A program made the position numbers and the translations under genes. From NCBI GenBank assembly GCA_023430975.1, contig JAEYYB010000180.1, forward strand, positions 1 through 64,000: a DNA stretch of 64,000 nucleotides, written 5' to 3'. The notes below the pieces were generated by a model. The model had not been told where the DNA came from and did no database searches. It saw only the letters and a program-made list of their open reading frames with translations. Origin of the DNA: Bacillota bacterium. Lineage in GTDB: Bacteria; Bacillota; Clostridia; Acetivibrionales; DSM-2933. This document shows positions 14,907 to 24,199 of the stretch, piece by piece; position 1 is the first letter of the stretch; every line of letters starts with the position of its first letter.

Positions 14907-16628
14907 ATGGCAAATAGAAACTATCCGTTATATGAAACAACTATCTTTGAAGATTTCAGGATAATGACGGAAAATGTTGCTAAGAAATATCCGGACAGAA
15001 TTGCTATATCATACAAAAAGAATCCACGGGATAAAGAAACGGTGAAGGTAACCTATCTGGAAGCAAGAGATTACATCCGAAATATGGGAACAGGGCTCAT
15101 ATCGATGGGGTGCAGAGATAAGCATGTTGCATTGATCGGAGAGAGCTCGTATGATTGGGTTTGTTCCTATTTCAGCCTTATGGCTATTGGAGCAGTAGTT
15201 GTACCCATAGATATAAACTTGCCAATTGATGAAATTGCAGGTACTTTGAATACTGCAGAATGTGAAGTTCTGATTTATAGCATGACTATTGAAGCTAAAA
15301 TTAAAGAGTTGCGTGAGAAAGTTCCATACCTCAAAACTTGTATCTGCATGGGAGAGCTAAAAATTGAAGATGTTTATAACCTATCTGATGTTGCACTAAA
15401 TGGCGGGAAACGTTATAAAAGCGGTGATAACTCATATTATGATTACAAAATCGACAGCGAGCGGCTTGCTACCATTGTATTTACTTCAGGGACCACAGGT
15501 AAGGGAAAAGGTGTTATGCTTTCTCAGAAAAATATCGTTACAGATATGACACAGGGAATGTACAATTTTGCCATTTCTCCTAAGACCATGAATGTGCTGC
15601 CACCGCATCATACTTTTGGATCTACCGTAAATTTTGTAGGGCATTTTTCACAAGGGTCTGAGATATATATTTCCAGTGGACTAAAGTACATTGCTAACGA
15701 GATGGCAGAGCAGCAGCCTACACATTTGGTACTGGTACCTTTGTTCGTAGAAAATATGTACAAGAAAATCTGGGCAGGTGCTGAAAAAAGCGGTCAGACC
15801 AAAACCTTACGTAGAATGATGAAGCTAAGCAACTTCTTGCGAAAGTTTGGTATTGATCTGCGTCATAAGTTTTTTAAGAGCATATTGGATTCTTTTGGAA
15901 GCAAGCTTGAAATGATTATATGCGGCGGTGCCAGCCTGAACCAGGATATTATCGATACTTTTGACGCAATAGGCATTACTATCCTTAACGGCTACGGAAT
16001 AACTGAATGTGCCCCGTTGATTTCCTGCAACAGGAATAAGTACCAGAAGAAAGGAAGCGTGGGTATTCCCATCATCGGCGAATTGGTAAAAATCAAGGAC
16101 CCTGATGAAAACGGTGAAGGCGAAATATGTGTAAAAGGCCCTAATGTTATGTTGGGCTACTACAAGGACCCTAAAGCTACGGCTGAAGCATTCGATGAAG
16201 AGGGATATTTTAAAACAGGAGATTATGGAAAACTGGATGAAGAGGGATGGATTTACATTACTGGAAGAATGAAAAACCTCATTATATTAAGCAATGGAAA
16301 AAATGTGTATCCTGAAGAAATTGAAAATGAAATCTCCAGAGTCTATGGTGTGTCAGAGGTTATTGTTTACGCAGGAGAAAGCAAGACACAGAAAGAGGTT
16401 ATTGTTGCTGAGATTTTTCCTGACTTTGAAGCATTGAAAACAAAAGGAATAGAAGATGTTAACGATTATTTCAATGAGGAGATAAAGAAGGTAAACAGCA
16501 GAATGGTTTCATATAAAGCTGTCAAAACGGTTAAAATTCGCCAGGAGGAATTTAAAAAGAATACATCTAAAAAAATACTTCGTTTTGCTATTGATAAAAG
16601 CTTGCCTGTGATAGATTCGGATGCATAA
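14907..16628 (+). CDS. AMP-forming acyl-CoA synthetase (long-chain fatty acid-CoA ligase type)
   Basis: A 573-residue adenylate-forming enzyme that activates a carboxylic acid with ATP and transfers it to CoA. The phosphate-binding loop is FTSGTTGKGKGVML (about residues 197-210), the A5 region is NGYGITECAPLISC, and the C-terminal hinge and lid include TGDYGKLDEEGW, TGRMKNLII and NGKNVYPEEIE. The C-terminal KILR segment may hold the catalytic lysine region. ATG 14907 follows GGAGGAG by 10 nt; an upstream ATG at 14899 is out of frame. It stands alone between the divergent sulfatase gene and the convergent permease gene. Substrate chain length is inferred only from overall similarity to FadD-like enzymes. 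Confidence 0.9.
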   Translation: MANRNYPLYETTIFEDFRIMTENVAKKYPDRIAISYKKNPRDKETVKVTYLEARDYIRNMGTGLISMGCRDKHVALIGESSYDWVCSYFSLMAIGAVVVPIDINLPIDEIAGTLNTAECEVLIYSMTIEAKIKELREKVPYLKTCICMGELKIEDVYNLSDVALNGGKRYKSGDNSYYDYKIDSERLATIVFTSGTTGKGKGVMLSQKNIVTDMTQGMYNFAISPKTMNVLPPHHTFGSTVNFVGHFSQGSEIYISSGLKYIANEMAEQQPTHLVLVPLFVENMYKKIWAGAEKSGQTKTLRRMMKLSNFLRKFGIDLRHKFFKSILDSFGSKLEMIICGGASLNQDIIDTFDAIGITILNGYGITECAPLISCNRNKYQKKGSVGIPIIGELVKIKDPDENGEGEICVKGPNVMLGYYKDPKATAEAFDEEGYFKTGDYGKLDEEGWIYITGRMKNLIILSNGKNVYPEEIENEISRVYGVSEVIVYAGESKTQKEVIVAEIFPDFEALKTKGIEDVNDYFNEEIKKVNSRMVSYKAVKTVKIRQEEFKKNTSKKILRFAIDKSLPVIDSDA

Positions 16629-16881
16629 TTTTTAAGCTTGTGTATAGATAAGGAATAGCTTGTACAGATGTTGAACTTATATAATTATATAACTTACAAT
16701 TTGGTATCTATGACAAAAGGCTTGCGAGTTAATACAGAAACAAGTGCTATTAATGTCTGCGAAGTTATGGAATAATACACCGCGATTTATCGCAACAACA
16801 ACTGCAGCTGCAAAATCTCAAGCGATTTATTAAAACAGGCAGTCCCATGTTTGAAGTGATTAATTTGTTCATATGAGAAAA

Positions 16882-16908
16882 AGCCGGATACAATCAAAGT
16901 ATTCGGCT
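16882..16908 (-). terminator. Terminator of the permease gene
   Basis: AGCCGGATAC (16882-16891) pairs with GTATTCGGCT (16899-16908). On the minus strand the stem is followed by TTTTTCTC, giving a rho-independent terminator 27 nt after the permease stop. The remaining 16629-16881 region is AT-rich and shows no gene. Confidence 0.7.
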
Positions 16909-16934
16909 CTATCATACCAAGTATTAAAACAAAT

Positions 16935-18383
16935 TCAGTCTTCGGTTGTATCGTCAGGCTTATCATCTATTTCTTCATTGAGCTCCTTGGAGAATTCTTC
17001 TAATAATCTGGGCTTGTATCTTGCATGATTTAAGATATAGCCTGGGCCATTATTCTTACGCAAACTGAAAAATTTTATTGTCATATAGATGGATAAATAT
17101 AAAGCTACTATAATTATCCCTGCTATTAAGCCTGGTGCTAGGCCCGGTATAAACGGCATACTTAAAATAGCAATAATTATACTTACCAAACTAATCCAGG
17201 AGGTAAATGGATAACCTGGCATTTGGCATTTTCCATTCGGTGGACACCCATTCATTTTGCGAAAACGTATATGAGTTGCCATAATAGCTCCATAGGTAAA
17301 CAATAAAGCGAAGCCTCCGGAGCTTACCAGGAACAAATAAACTCTGGGCAGCATTAGACCCAGCCATAATCCTGCAAGCATGGCAAAACCTGAAAATAAT
17401 ATTCCGTGATACGGAGCATTGCTCTTATCTTTAAGCCACTTAGGTGCATGGTTTTCATCTGCAAGGGAGCGGATCATTCTTCCCAGCCCGAACATAGCCG
17501 CCAGCATAGTAGAAAGTATAGCTGTAATCAATACAATATTTATAACTGTACCGGCCCATCCGATCCCATGTTTATTAAGTGCCGATACCATAGCACTTGC
17601 ATTTTCACTTAGTTCAGCTGTAGGAACCAGTGGAAGGACTGCAAAAATTGAAAAAATATATAATCCCACTAGAGATATAACTGTATATTTAATTGCTTTG
17701 GGAACTGTTTTTATAGGGTTTGATGCTTCTGAAGCAGCTAATCCAATTATCTCAAAACCTGCATAAGATAGTATAACTATTACCATGCTTCCTGCAATAC
17801 CTTTTATACCTGCTGGAAATAAAGGTTCCTTGGCCAATTCTCCGATACCGATTGCTGGAGTTTTCGCAAATACTCCTGTTATCAATAATATTGCCAGGAT
17901 TATAAAAGAAACTAAGGCCAATACCTTTATTGAGGCGAGGCCGCTTTCCAGCTTACTTAATTTATCAGCACCCAAAAGATTTAGCAGTGTAACACTAATT
18001 ATAACCAAGCTTCCAAGAAGAGCTATGGATATATTGGGCATCCATCCACGAACCATTAATGAAACAGCAATAGCTTCGCTGGACATAGCCAGGATCATTC
18101 CGGTCCAGTACACCCACCCGACTACAAATCCGGCACCTTGACCAAATGTCTGTGTGGCATAGGTGCGGAAAGAGCCTGCATCAGGGTTTGCCACAGTCAT
18201 CTCAGATAGAGCAGTAAGTATAAAATATACCAAAATGCCACCAAGGATATATGATATCAAAATAGAAGGTCCTGCTGAATGAATGGATACCGATGAACCA
18301 AGAAAAAATGAACCTCCTATAACAGTTCCAAGTGCCATCATTGTAAGCTGCATAGCTGACAACCCGGTATGCTTTTTTTCCAT
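16935..18383 (-). CDS. Amino acid permease (APC superfamily)
   Basis: A 482-residue transporter with about 12 hydrophobic helices. It opens with the conserved first-helix motif of amino acid-polyamine-organocation carriers (TMMALGTVIGGSFFLGS) and includes the helix-6 region ILSYAGFEIIGLAASEASNP. It probably takes up an amino acid by proton or sodium symport; the substrate is not deducible. The frame extends upstream to 18533, but that extension is encoded by a terminator hairpin. The start at 18383 (MEKKHTGLS) has AGAGG 7-8 nt upstream, so it is preferred. The C-terminus is acidic and hydrophilic. The gene stands alone, bounded by hairpins on both sides. Confidence 0.9.
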   Translation of the reverse strand: MEKKHTGLSAMQLTMMALGTVIGGSFFLGSSVSIHSAGPSILISYILGGILVYFILTALSEMTVANPDAGSFRTYATQTFGQGAGFVVGWVYWTGMILAMSSEAIAVSLMVRGWMPNISIALLGSLVIISVTLLNLLGADKLSKLESGLASIKVLALVSFIILAILLITGVFAKTPAIGIGELAKEPLFPAGIKGIAGSMVIVILSYAGFEIIGLAASEASNPIKTVPKAIKYTVISLVGLYIFSIFAVLPLVPTAELSENASAMVSALNKHGIGWAGTVINIVLITAILSTMLAAMFGLGRMIRSLADENHAPKWLKDKSNAPYHGILFSGFAMLAGLWLGLMLPRVYLFLVSSGGFALLFTYGAIMATHIRFRKMNGCPPNGKCQMPGYPFTSWISLVSIIIAILSMPFIPGLAPGLIAGIIIVALYLSIYMTIKFFSLRKNNGPGYILNHARYKPRLLEEFSKELNEEIDDKPDDTTED

Positions 18384-18458
18384 TGTTTTTACCTCTTTCT
18401 TTGCATATAAATCTTTCAGTATTATGTTTTTCAGTTGTTTAAGTATTATACTAGGGCA

Positions 18459-18512
18459 TGAAAAAAATCCAAAAGAAGTGTTGCTTGAGATGCAAAACAC
18501 TTCTTTTGGATT
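18459..18512 (-). terminator. Strong rho-independent terminator of the three-gene surface operon
   Basis: A perfect 17-bp stem, AATCCAAAAGAAGTGTT (18466-18482) and its inverse (18496-18512), with a 13-nt loop. On the minus strand it is followed by a run of seven T residues. It ends transcription from the GT2-GtrA gene before the permease gene. Confidence 0.9.
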
Positions 18513-18547
18513 TAGATTATACAAATTTATCATTATATGAATTTACA

Positions 18548-19594
18548 TTAGTCTGGAGTATATGCTGGCTTTGAAAGCTTGTTTTTCTTGAATACATATA
18601 ATTTTTGCACAGAATAACTCAATATAAAGAGTGTTATTTCAGTCAAAAGTTTTGCTAATACATCCGATACGTAAAATACATTTATCAATAATGCTATAAG
18701 GCTATAGTTCAGGAACATTATAACTGCCGCTAATCCGAAATACTTAGATGCCGATTGCATATTTGAAACATTCTTTGCTCGGAAGACAAAAAACCTGTTA
18801 ACTAAATAATTGAAAATTGAACTGATGACTCTTGCCATTACAACGCTCCAAAACAAGCTACCTGTGAGCCCTTGAAATACAAACAGTAAAATAAAGTCGA
18901 GAATCGCAGAGGCCAAAGATGAACTGCAAAACCTTAGAAGCGGCATCAATACAAGGATAGAGTCCTTAATGGGCCTAAAGTGTGTTCCTTTGTTGCTATC
19001 ATCATAAATTGTTGATATTGGAACCTGTTTTATGGAAATTCCATCTTCCTTTGCGTTCAAAAGCATATTCAGTTCGTACTCAAATCGGCTGCCTTTTACT
19101 GAGCCCAACCATGATAGAAGCCGGGAAGGATATCCCCGAAGGCCAGTCTGCGTATCAGTTATGGCAATTCCGGTTACAAGTTTGAAGAAAAATGCCGATA
19201 CATTGTTTCCCAATCTGCTTTTGAACGGTACCTTACCCTCAAATTGCCTGACTCCCAATACTATTTCTTTTTTTTCATCATCAATTGCATTGGCTATTTT
19301 GATGATATCGTCTATAGAATGCTGGCCGTCGGAATCGGCACAAACCAATGGCTCCGAACCGGAATCTAACAATTGGTAGGCAAAGCCGGTCCTCAAGGCT
19401 TCTCCTTTACCTTTGTTTTTTATATGATGCAATACTGTGCATCCGTAGTACTCTGCTTTTTTAAAAATGTGTTGAAAGTGTTTTCCGCTTCCGTCATCAA
19501 TAATTAAAATACTATAATCTGTTTTCTCTTTGAGTTTTACAACTAGACTAATCAGTTTTTCGGTAGGTTCATATGCCGGTATTAAAATAGTCAT
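18548..19594 (-). CDS. GT2 glycosyltransferase fused to a GtrA-like membrane domain
   Basis: A 348-residue protein. Residues 1-200 form a family 2 glycosyltransferase similar to dolichol- or undecaprenyl-phosphate hexose synthases: LIIDDGSG near residue 30, metal-binding ADSDGQHS near 88, and TDTQTGLRGY near 145. Residues about 210-340 contain four transmembrane helices of the GtrA/DPMS type, ending SVQKLYVFKKNK. The enzyme probably transfers a sugar from a nucleotide donor to undecaprenyl phosphate and helps flip it for envelope glycosylation. GAGGTG precedes the ATG. It is the last gene of a minus-strand trio, 15 nt after the phosphodiester glycosidase gene, and is followed by a strong terminator. 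Confidence 0.88.
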   Translation of the reverse strand: MTILIPAYEPTEKLISLVVKLKEKTDYSILIIDDGSGKHFQHIFKKAEYYGCTVLHHIKNKGKGEALRTGFAYQLLDSGSEPLVCADSDGQHSIDDIIKIANAIDDEKKEIVLGVRQFEGKVPFKSRLGNNVSAFFFKLVTGIAITDTQTGLRGYPSRLLSWLGSVKGSRFEYELNMLLNAKEDGISIKQVPISTIYDDSNKGTHFRPIKDSILVLMPLLRFCSSSLASAILDFILLFVFQGLTGSLFWSVVMARVISSIFNYLVNRFFVFRAKNVSNMQSASKYFGLAAVIMFLNYSLIALLINVFYVSDVLAKLLTEITLFILSYSVQKLYVFKKNKLSKPAYTPD

Positions 19595-19609
19595 TGTAAC
19601 ACCTCTTTT

Positions 19610-20584
19610 CTATTTCGATATATACAAAATATCGCTTGTACCACGTTCACGGCCCTTCCCAAGAGGATTGTTGACTACCTTGTCCATGAATACCATTTCA
19701 GATGATCCTCCTCCATCGATGTTGTAAGCAATTGTGCACCCGAGATCCTTAAAAATTTGTGCGAATTCTGTCATCGTTACACCTTTTGAATAGCCGCGAC
19801 TTCTACCGTCAGCTACAATAAAGATAAAATGGTTCTTATCAATAATTCCTATACCGGTTCTTGGTTGTTTGCCTTGTATGGAATGGTTACCAAAGTTGGT
19901 GTCTACTTCAATACTTTCAATACCGGAAATTATATTTCCTTTCTCAAGCAGTGCAGGTCCAAAAGACAGAGTGTTCCAAACACCATCTGCAAGAAGCTGC
20001 TCGCCTGATGTACTGTTTTCATCATATACTTTCATGCTGCCGTCTTTGTATAGTGCAAGACCTTGTCTTGCTGGAAAATCCCGGTAAAGCACACCGTTTC
20101 GGATGATAATTCCATCATTTCGAAAGCCGTAATAATCACCGTTTATGGCAAAAGCTGCATTATTATTTGAGGCGATTACTGATGGAACCTGAATAATGTT
20201 TGTGCCAAATTTATCTTTTGCGAAAGCAGATTTAAGCAAAGTGGCATCTGCTAACTGAATATCGGCTATAAAATATACTAATTGATCTGAACCAGATCCT
20301 GTAACTACCTTTTCAATGGTTATAGTCTTATTATCACTCTTGTAGCTCATATCCGTTGTAGTATAGGTCTCCGAATTGCTGTTAATGCTTCTTGTGCTGT
20401 TGACTTCTATATCTGTAAGATTGGAAGTATTGGATTTTGAGGATACGGTACTACTCAAATCCACCTCAACATGCTCAATCAAGTAACGGTCAGCTGCTTT
20501 ATAAATTACAACTCCTGCTATGATGAAAAATACTGCTAATGAACAGATAATCCATTTTCTTTTTCTAGAGATACTTAGCTTCAT
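19610..20584 (-). CDS. Exported phosphodiester glycosidase (NAGPA-domain) family protein
   Basis: A 324-residue protein with an N-terminal signal anchor (residues 10-30) and a C-terminal domain of the phosphodiester glycosidase/NAGPA family. The signatures are AAFAINGDYYGFRNDG, GIGIIDKNHFIFIVADGRS, a conserved FAQIFKDLGC helix and the near-terminal AYNIDGGGSSEMVF motif. Members cleave sugar-phosphodiester bonds or act in exopolysaccharide metabolism. A GTG at 20593 is in frame, but ATG 20584 has GAGG 8 nt upstream and is preferred. It is the middle gene of an operon: the carbohydrate-binding lipoprotein ends 24 nt before, and the glycosyltransferase begins 15 nt after. It probably works outside the membrane on a surface glycan; the substrate is unknown. 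Confidence 0.85.
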   Translation of the reverse strand: MKLSISRKRKWIICSLAVFFIIAGVVIYKAADRYLIEHVEVDLSSTVSSKSNTSNLTDIEVNSTRSINSNSETYTTTDMSYKSDNKTITIEKVVTGSGSDQLVYFIADIQLADATLLKSAFAKDKFGTNIIQVPSVIASNNNAAFAINGDYYGFRNDGIIIRNGVLYRDFPARQGLALYKDGSMKVYDENSTSGEQLLADGVWNTLSFGPALLEKGNIISGIESIEVDTNFGNHSIQGKQPRTGIGIIDKNHFIFIVADGRSRGYSKGVTMTEFAQIFKDLGCTIAYNIDGGGSSEMVFMDKVVNNPLGKGRERGTSDILYISK

Positions 20585-20617
20585 TGCATTCACCTCATTG
20601 GCTTTGAATTTAACACA

Positions 20618-22498
20618 TTACTGTGGCTGCTGTTGAATTCGACCTCCTGGGTTTCTTCCACCACGGCCGCCAAAACTACCAGAACCATCAGAACCATCAG
20701 AACCACCACGACCGCCACGGCCACCGCCACCGCCAAAACCTCCAGGGCCTCTGCTTTGATTGGTGGTTTCACCGGATTCATTTAAATAGGTTACTGCATT
20801 TTTGAGCGTAAAAGTCACGACTTTTGAGCTGTCGCTGTACAATGTATAAGTTGAACCAGTTTTAAGGCCGGGAGCAGAAATTGTGACTGAAGCATACTGC
20901 TTTGAAGGAGTAGTGCTTGCTATTACTTTACCATTGTTGTCTTTTAAGGTGATTGCGGTTCCTGCTTTCTGTATGGAACTGTAGTACATAAGGATTGAAG
21001 CTTGTGTTGAACTGGTATCAGGCACTTGAGCCATTCCTGAGCTTCCTGATGCAACGATCGTACCTCCGCTTATGGAAAAGTTGCCGTCAAAATCAATTGC
21101 ACCATTTCCGTCATTTGTGGGACCTTCTACATAAACACTTCCGCCTGTCATGTTGATTGAGCCATTTGAATCAGTTCCATCGCCGCCTGCATTCATATGG
21201 ATGTTTCCGCCGTTAATTGTCAAAAATCCAGATTTGTTATTAACATTAAAACCATCGTCACTTGATGTTAATTTGATTTCACCGCTATTGATAGTTATGT
21301 TTTGACCTTCTATGCCTTCATAGCTGTTTTTAATTTCGATGCTTTTACCGGAAATTGATACACTGTTATCGGAGTGAATAGCATCATCTCCTGACTCAAG
21401 CGTCAAGGTACCCCCGCTAATCTCAATACTGCCATTGCTGTGAATAGCATCTTCATATGAGGAAACTGTAAATGAACCGTTCTTTATTGCAATACTGCCT
21501 GCTTTTAGTCCTTTCATACTTTCTTTGTTTGTTGAGTTTGTATCTTGTGTGGAGGCCTGATCAAAATGTCCTCCAGGACCACCGAAACCGAACTTGTCAC
21601 CGCTTTTTATACTTTTACCGGGATAGCCGCCGCCGGAAGTTAGATTGAATGTACCGTCATTAATTTGCAAAACAGCATATGCATCAATGGCATCCTTTGC
21701 AGATGTAATCTTAAATGTACCGTTTTCAATTGCGATATTGCCCTTATCAGCTTCTTTATCATTAGTGGAACGTAGACCGTCTTTACCTGCATCTATGGTA
21801 ATGTTAACTTTTTGAACTGCCAGCAGGTCTTTACCTACAATACCATCACCTTTTGATTTGATAATAAGCGTTCCATCTGTTATCTTTAGCTTATCCTTAC
21901 TTGTAATACCGTCGTTAAAGTCACTGGTAACATTAAGTGTACCACTTCCTCCTATGGTCAGATCTGACTTTGAGAAAACTGCAGCAGAAGGCTCTCCGTT
22001 TTGATCTGCGACAGATCCGCTGCCCTGATAAATGGTGTTTTGTGTACCGTTCTCCATCAGCATTACGACTTTTTTTGCATTCTTGATATATATTGGGGCA
22101 CTTTTTGAAGAAGATATTTTAGCATTATTCAGTATAATGTACACAATACCTTTATCAATTGATTTGTCTACGTTTACTACAAGGCTTCCATCGCTCAGTG
22201 TGCCTGTAACTTCATAAATTCCGCTTTTTGTAATAGTTGCGGAACCGCTGTTAAGGTTGATGGTTTGATGGCTTTGGCTTTTCCAATCGATATAATAATC
22301 TTCGCTTTCATACTTTACCGAAATCACTTTTATGGGAGATGCACTGCCGCTTGCAGTGGAGTTACCGGTTTTTATAATATTATCTGAATTACTTGCAGCA
22401 ACTTTTGTTTCAGTGCTTTCATAAGAGGAACATGCCGCAAACAATACAATATTTATAATAAGAAGTGGTGCCAAAAATAATCTGTTTTTGTATTTCAT
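20618..22498 (-). CDS. Carbohydrate-binding beta-helix lipoprotein (Cthe_2159 family)
   Basis: A 626-residue lipoprotein. The signal peptide ends in the lipobox LFAAC with Cys23. Most of the chain is made of repeating strand-turn units (I-x-I-x-(N/D)-G-x-(F/L)-x-(I/V)-x-S with DAI, DGI and DDG turns), typical of the beta-helix carbohydrate-binding family named after Cthe_2159 of Clostridium thermocellum, which binds cellulose-like and pectin-like glycans. The C-terminus is a Gly/Arg/Ser-rich tail (GGFGGGGGRGGRGG) ending in Gln/Pro residues. The start at 22498 (MKYKNRLF) has GGAG 9 nt upstream; an in-frame extension to 22516 lacks one. First gene of the operon with the phosphodiester glycosidase and GT2-GtrA. 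Likely surface glycan binding; no catalytic motif seen. Confidence 0.85.
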   Translation of the reverse strand: MKYKNRLFLAPLLIINIVLFAACSSYESTETKVAASNSDNIIKTGNSTASGSASPIKVISVKYESEDYYIDWKSQSHQTINLNSGSATITKSGIYEVTGTLSDGSLVVNVDKSIDKGIVYIILNNAKISSSKSAPIYIKNAKKVVMLMENGTQNTIYQGSGSVADQNGEPSAAVFSKSDLTIGGSGTLNVTSDFNDGITSKDKLKITDGTLIIKSKGDGIVGKDLLAVQKVNITIDAGKDGLRSTNDKEADKGNIAIENGTFKITSAKDAIDAYAVLQINDGTFNLTSGGGYPGKSIKSGDKFGFGGPGGHFDQASTQDTNSTNKESMKGLKAGSIAIKNGSFTVSSYEDAIHSNGSIEISGGTLTLESGDDAIHSDNSVSISGKSIEIKNSYEGIEGQNITINSGEIKLTSSDDGFNVNNKSGFLTINGGNIHMNAGGDGTDSNGSINMTGGSVYVEGPTNDGNGAIDFDGNFSISGGTIVASGSSGMAQVPDTSSTQASILMYYSSIQKAGTAITLKDNNGKVIASTTPSKQYASVTISAPGLKTGSTYTLYSDSSKVVTFTLKNAVTYLNESGETTNQSRGPGGFGGGGGRGGRGGSDGSDGSGSFGGRGGRNPGGRIQQQPQ

Positions 22499-22516
22499 AA
22501 TAGGGACTCCTTTCAA

Positions 22517-22822
22517 CTGTTGGTTGATCTTCTATCAAGTCACATTTGCTTCCTTGCTATATTTATTTTAGCAAACAATAGGGATATTAATCTCCGCCAA
22601 ACTGTGGCGAAATTTTCGCAGAGTTTTTGAATTAATGAGGGAAAATTTGTAAGTATATTTCAATAATTCTTCATAATAACATAGAATTATGTTAAGGATT
22701 ATTCTGTTAATGCTATAATACATAAAACCTACTTTTATTTCAAAGAGAGCTTGTCAATCATAAATGTAATTGGCATGTCACAGATAAACATAATCACTCA
22801 TAATATATAGAAGATTTATTAA
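22517..22822. other. Divergent intergenic region, promoters expected
   Basis: This 306-nt gap separates the minus-strand lipoprotein operon from the plus-strand peroxiredoxin gene and must hold both promoters. A short palindrome GCGAAATTTTCGC lies near 22607-22619, next to CGCCAAACTGTGGCG, and could be an operator. On the minus strand TAAAAT near 22568-22573 is a possible -10 box for the lipoprotein operon. No ORF or RNA is convincing. Confidence 0.3.
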
Positions 22823-22834
22823 ATGGGTGATATT

Positions 22835-23482
22835 ATGACTGACAATGAACCGTTAAAAATAGGTATGAAGGCCCCTGATTTTAGTGCAACAACAACTTTT
22901 GGGCCTTTAAAAATATCTGACTATGAGGGAAGATGGCTTGTTTTCTTTTCACATCCCGGGGATTTTACACCTGTATGTACTACTGAATTTATTGCTTTTG
23001 CAAGATGCTACCCATATTTTGTTCAAAGAAATGCTTGCCTTTTAGGCTTGAGCATCGACAGTAATCCGTCACACCTGGCATGGGTTTATAATATTTATCA
23101 ACATACAGGAATTCAAATTCCCTTCCCGATTGTAGCTGACAGGGATGCATCCATTGCAAGGCTATATGGAATGATTGCACCGGATGCGAGCAAAACTGAG
23201 ACTGTTAGAAATGTATTTATTATCGATCCGAAAGGAACTATAAGGGCAATATTGCAATATCCTTTAACCAATGGCAGGAATATACCTGAAATTATAAGGC
23301 TAATTGATGCTCTACAAACTACAGATAAGGAAAAGGTTGTTACTCCGGCAAACTGGATGCCAGGGCAGCCAGTGATTGTACCTTATCCTAAAACATATCA
23401 AGAGCTGATTGAAAGGGTACAAAATCCTCAAGGATTAAAGTGCATGGATTGGTATCTGTGCTTTAAAAATTTACAGGAATAA
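22835..23482 (+). CDS. Peroxiredoxin, Prx6 (1-Cys) type
   Basis: A 215-residue thiol peroxidase that reduces hydrogen peroxide, organic peroxides or peroxynitrite. The peroxidatic site reads DFTPVCTTEF with Cys48. The length and the long C-terminal arm (about residues 150-215, including VVTPANWMPGQPVIVP) are typical of the Prx6 class. A further Cys sits in LKCMDWYLCF near the C-terminus, where resolving cysteines of archaeal Prx6 proteins occur. The frame is open from 22823, but GGTGAT lies immediately before ATG 22835 and decides that start. Monocistronic with its own terminator. The reductant is not encoded nearby. Confidence 0.92.
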   Translation: MTDNEPLKIGMKAPDFSATTTFGPLKISDYEGRWLVFFSHPGDFTPVCTTEFIAFARCYPYFVQRNACLLGLSIDSNPSHLAWVYNIYQHTGIQIPFPIVADRDASIARLYGMIAPDASKTETVRNVFIIDPKGTIRAILQYPLTNGRNIPEIIRLIDALQTTDKEKVVTPANWMPGQPVIVPYPKTYQELIERVQNPQGLKCMDWYLCFKNLQE

Positions 23483-23523
23483 AAACTTCTCAAAATATCC
23501 CAGACTTATGTACATGTCGGTAA

Positions 23524-23563
23524 GAGGGGGAACGTTGCATGTTCCCCATCAAATTTTTCTTTA
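23524..23563 (+). terminator. Terminator of the peroxiredoxin gene
   Basis: GGGGAAC (23527-23533) pairs with GTTCCCC (23541-23547) around GTTGCAT, followed by the T-rich ATCAAATTTTTC. A standard rho-independent terminator 40-65 nt after the stop. Confidence 0.85.
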
Positions 23564-23686
23564 ATCTTTTTTATATTCCTTGTCAAATATTGATTACTTA
23601 TTGATTGACTGTGCAATTAATAATGCTATAATTAAGCCAAGCAAGTAAAAGAAAAGGTTAATCATCTTTTTGATGAAGGTGTACTT

Positions 23687-24184
23687 ATGAATAAAAAAAT
23701 TATATATAAAAAAGCATATAGAATATTAGAAAACACAACGCCATTAAGATTTGACTGCGGTCTTGTGTGTGATAAAAAATGTTGTTCCGGCGGCAGCAAC
23801 AACGGCATGCATTTATATCCTGGAGAAGAATTGCTTCACACTGATTCAGGATTCTTAAAAATTAGAAATGAACCTTTTGGAAATTCAGATATTCTTTTTG
23901 CAATTTGCCAAGGCATATGCAAAAGGAAGTTCCGTCCCTTAGCATGTAGAATTTTCCCTTTTGTTCCATACGTTGATTCGATGGGAAGGCTTTCTATAAT
24001 TGAAGATCCGAGAGCAAAGTATTTATGTCCATTATTGTTTGATGAAGTTGAAATTAAAATAAGCAGAAGATTTAAAAGAGATATCCTTAAGGTTTTCAGG
24101 CTTCTTGTTCAGGATGAAGAAATTAAAGATTATTTACATGCTCTCTCTAGGGTGTTGGATGAATATATAAGATTTGTATCATAA
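23687..24184 (+). CDS. YkgJ-type cysteine cluster protein
   Basis: A 165-residue protein rich in cysteines arranged as in the YkgJ/FliB zinc- or iron-chelating family. It has an N-terminal CGLVCDKKCC cluster (about residues 22-31), then CQGICKRKFRPLACRIFPF (about 78-95) and a final cysteine in YLCPLLF. The metal-binding pattern CxxCxxxxxPxxCRxFP defines the family. The molecular function is not established; some relatives are lysine N-methylases or metal-binding maturation factors. It sits between the peroxiredoxin gene and the convergent CDF transporter gene, leaving only 15 nt between stops. Confidence 0.75.
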   Translation: MNKKIIYKKAYRILENTTPLRFDCGLVCDKKCCSGGSNNGMHLYPGEELLHTDSGFLKIRNEPFGNSDILFAICQGICKRKFRPLACRIFPFVPYVDSMGRLSIIEDPRAKYLCPLLFDEVEIKISRRFKRDILKVFRLLVQDEEIKDYLHALSRVLDEYIRFVS

Positions 24185-24199
24185 GCCGTCCAAATTATG

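Noticed and set aside
18384..18533. N-terminal extension of the amino acid permease
   Set aside because: The extension is encoded by the terminator hairpin of the upstream operon and ATG 18383 has a proper ribosome binding site.
20590..20781. Minus-strand 63-codon Val/Leu-rich frame
   Set aside because: Out-of-frame reading of the Gly-rich tail of the carbohydrate-binding lipoprotein gene.
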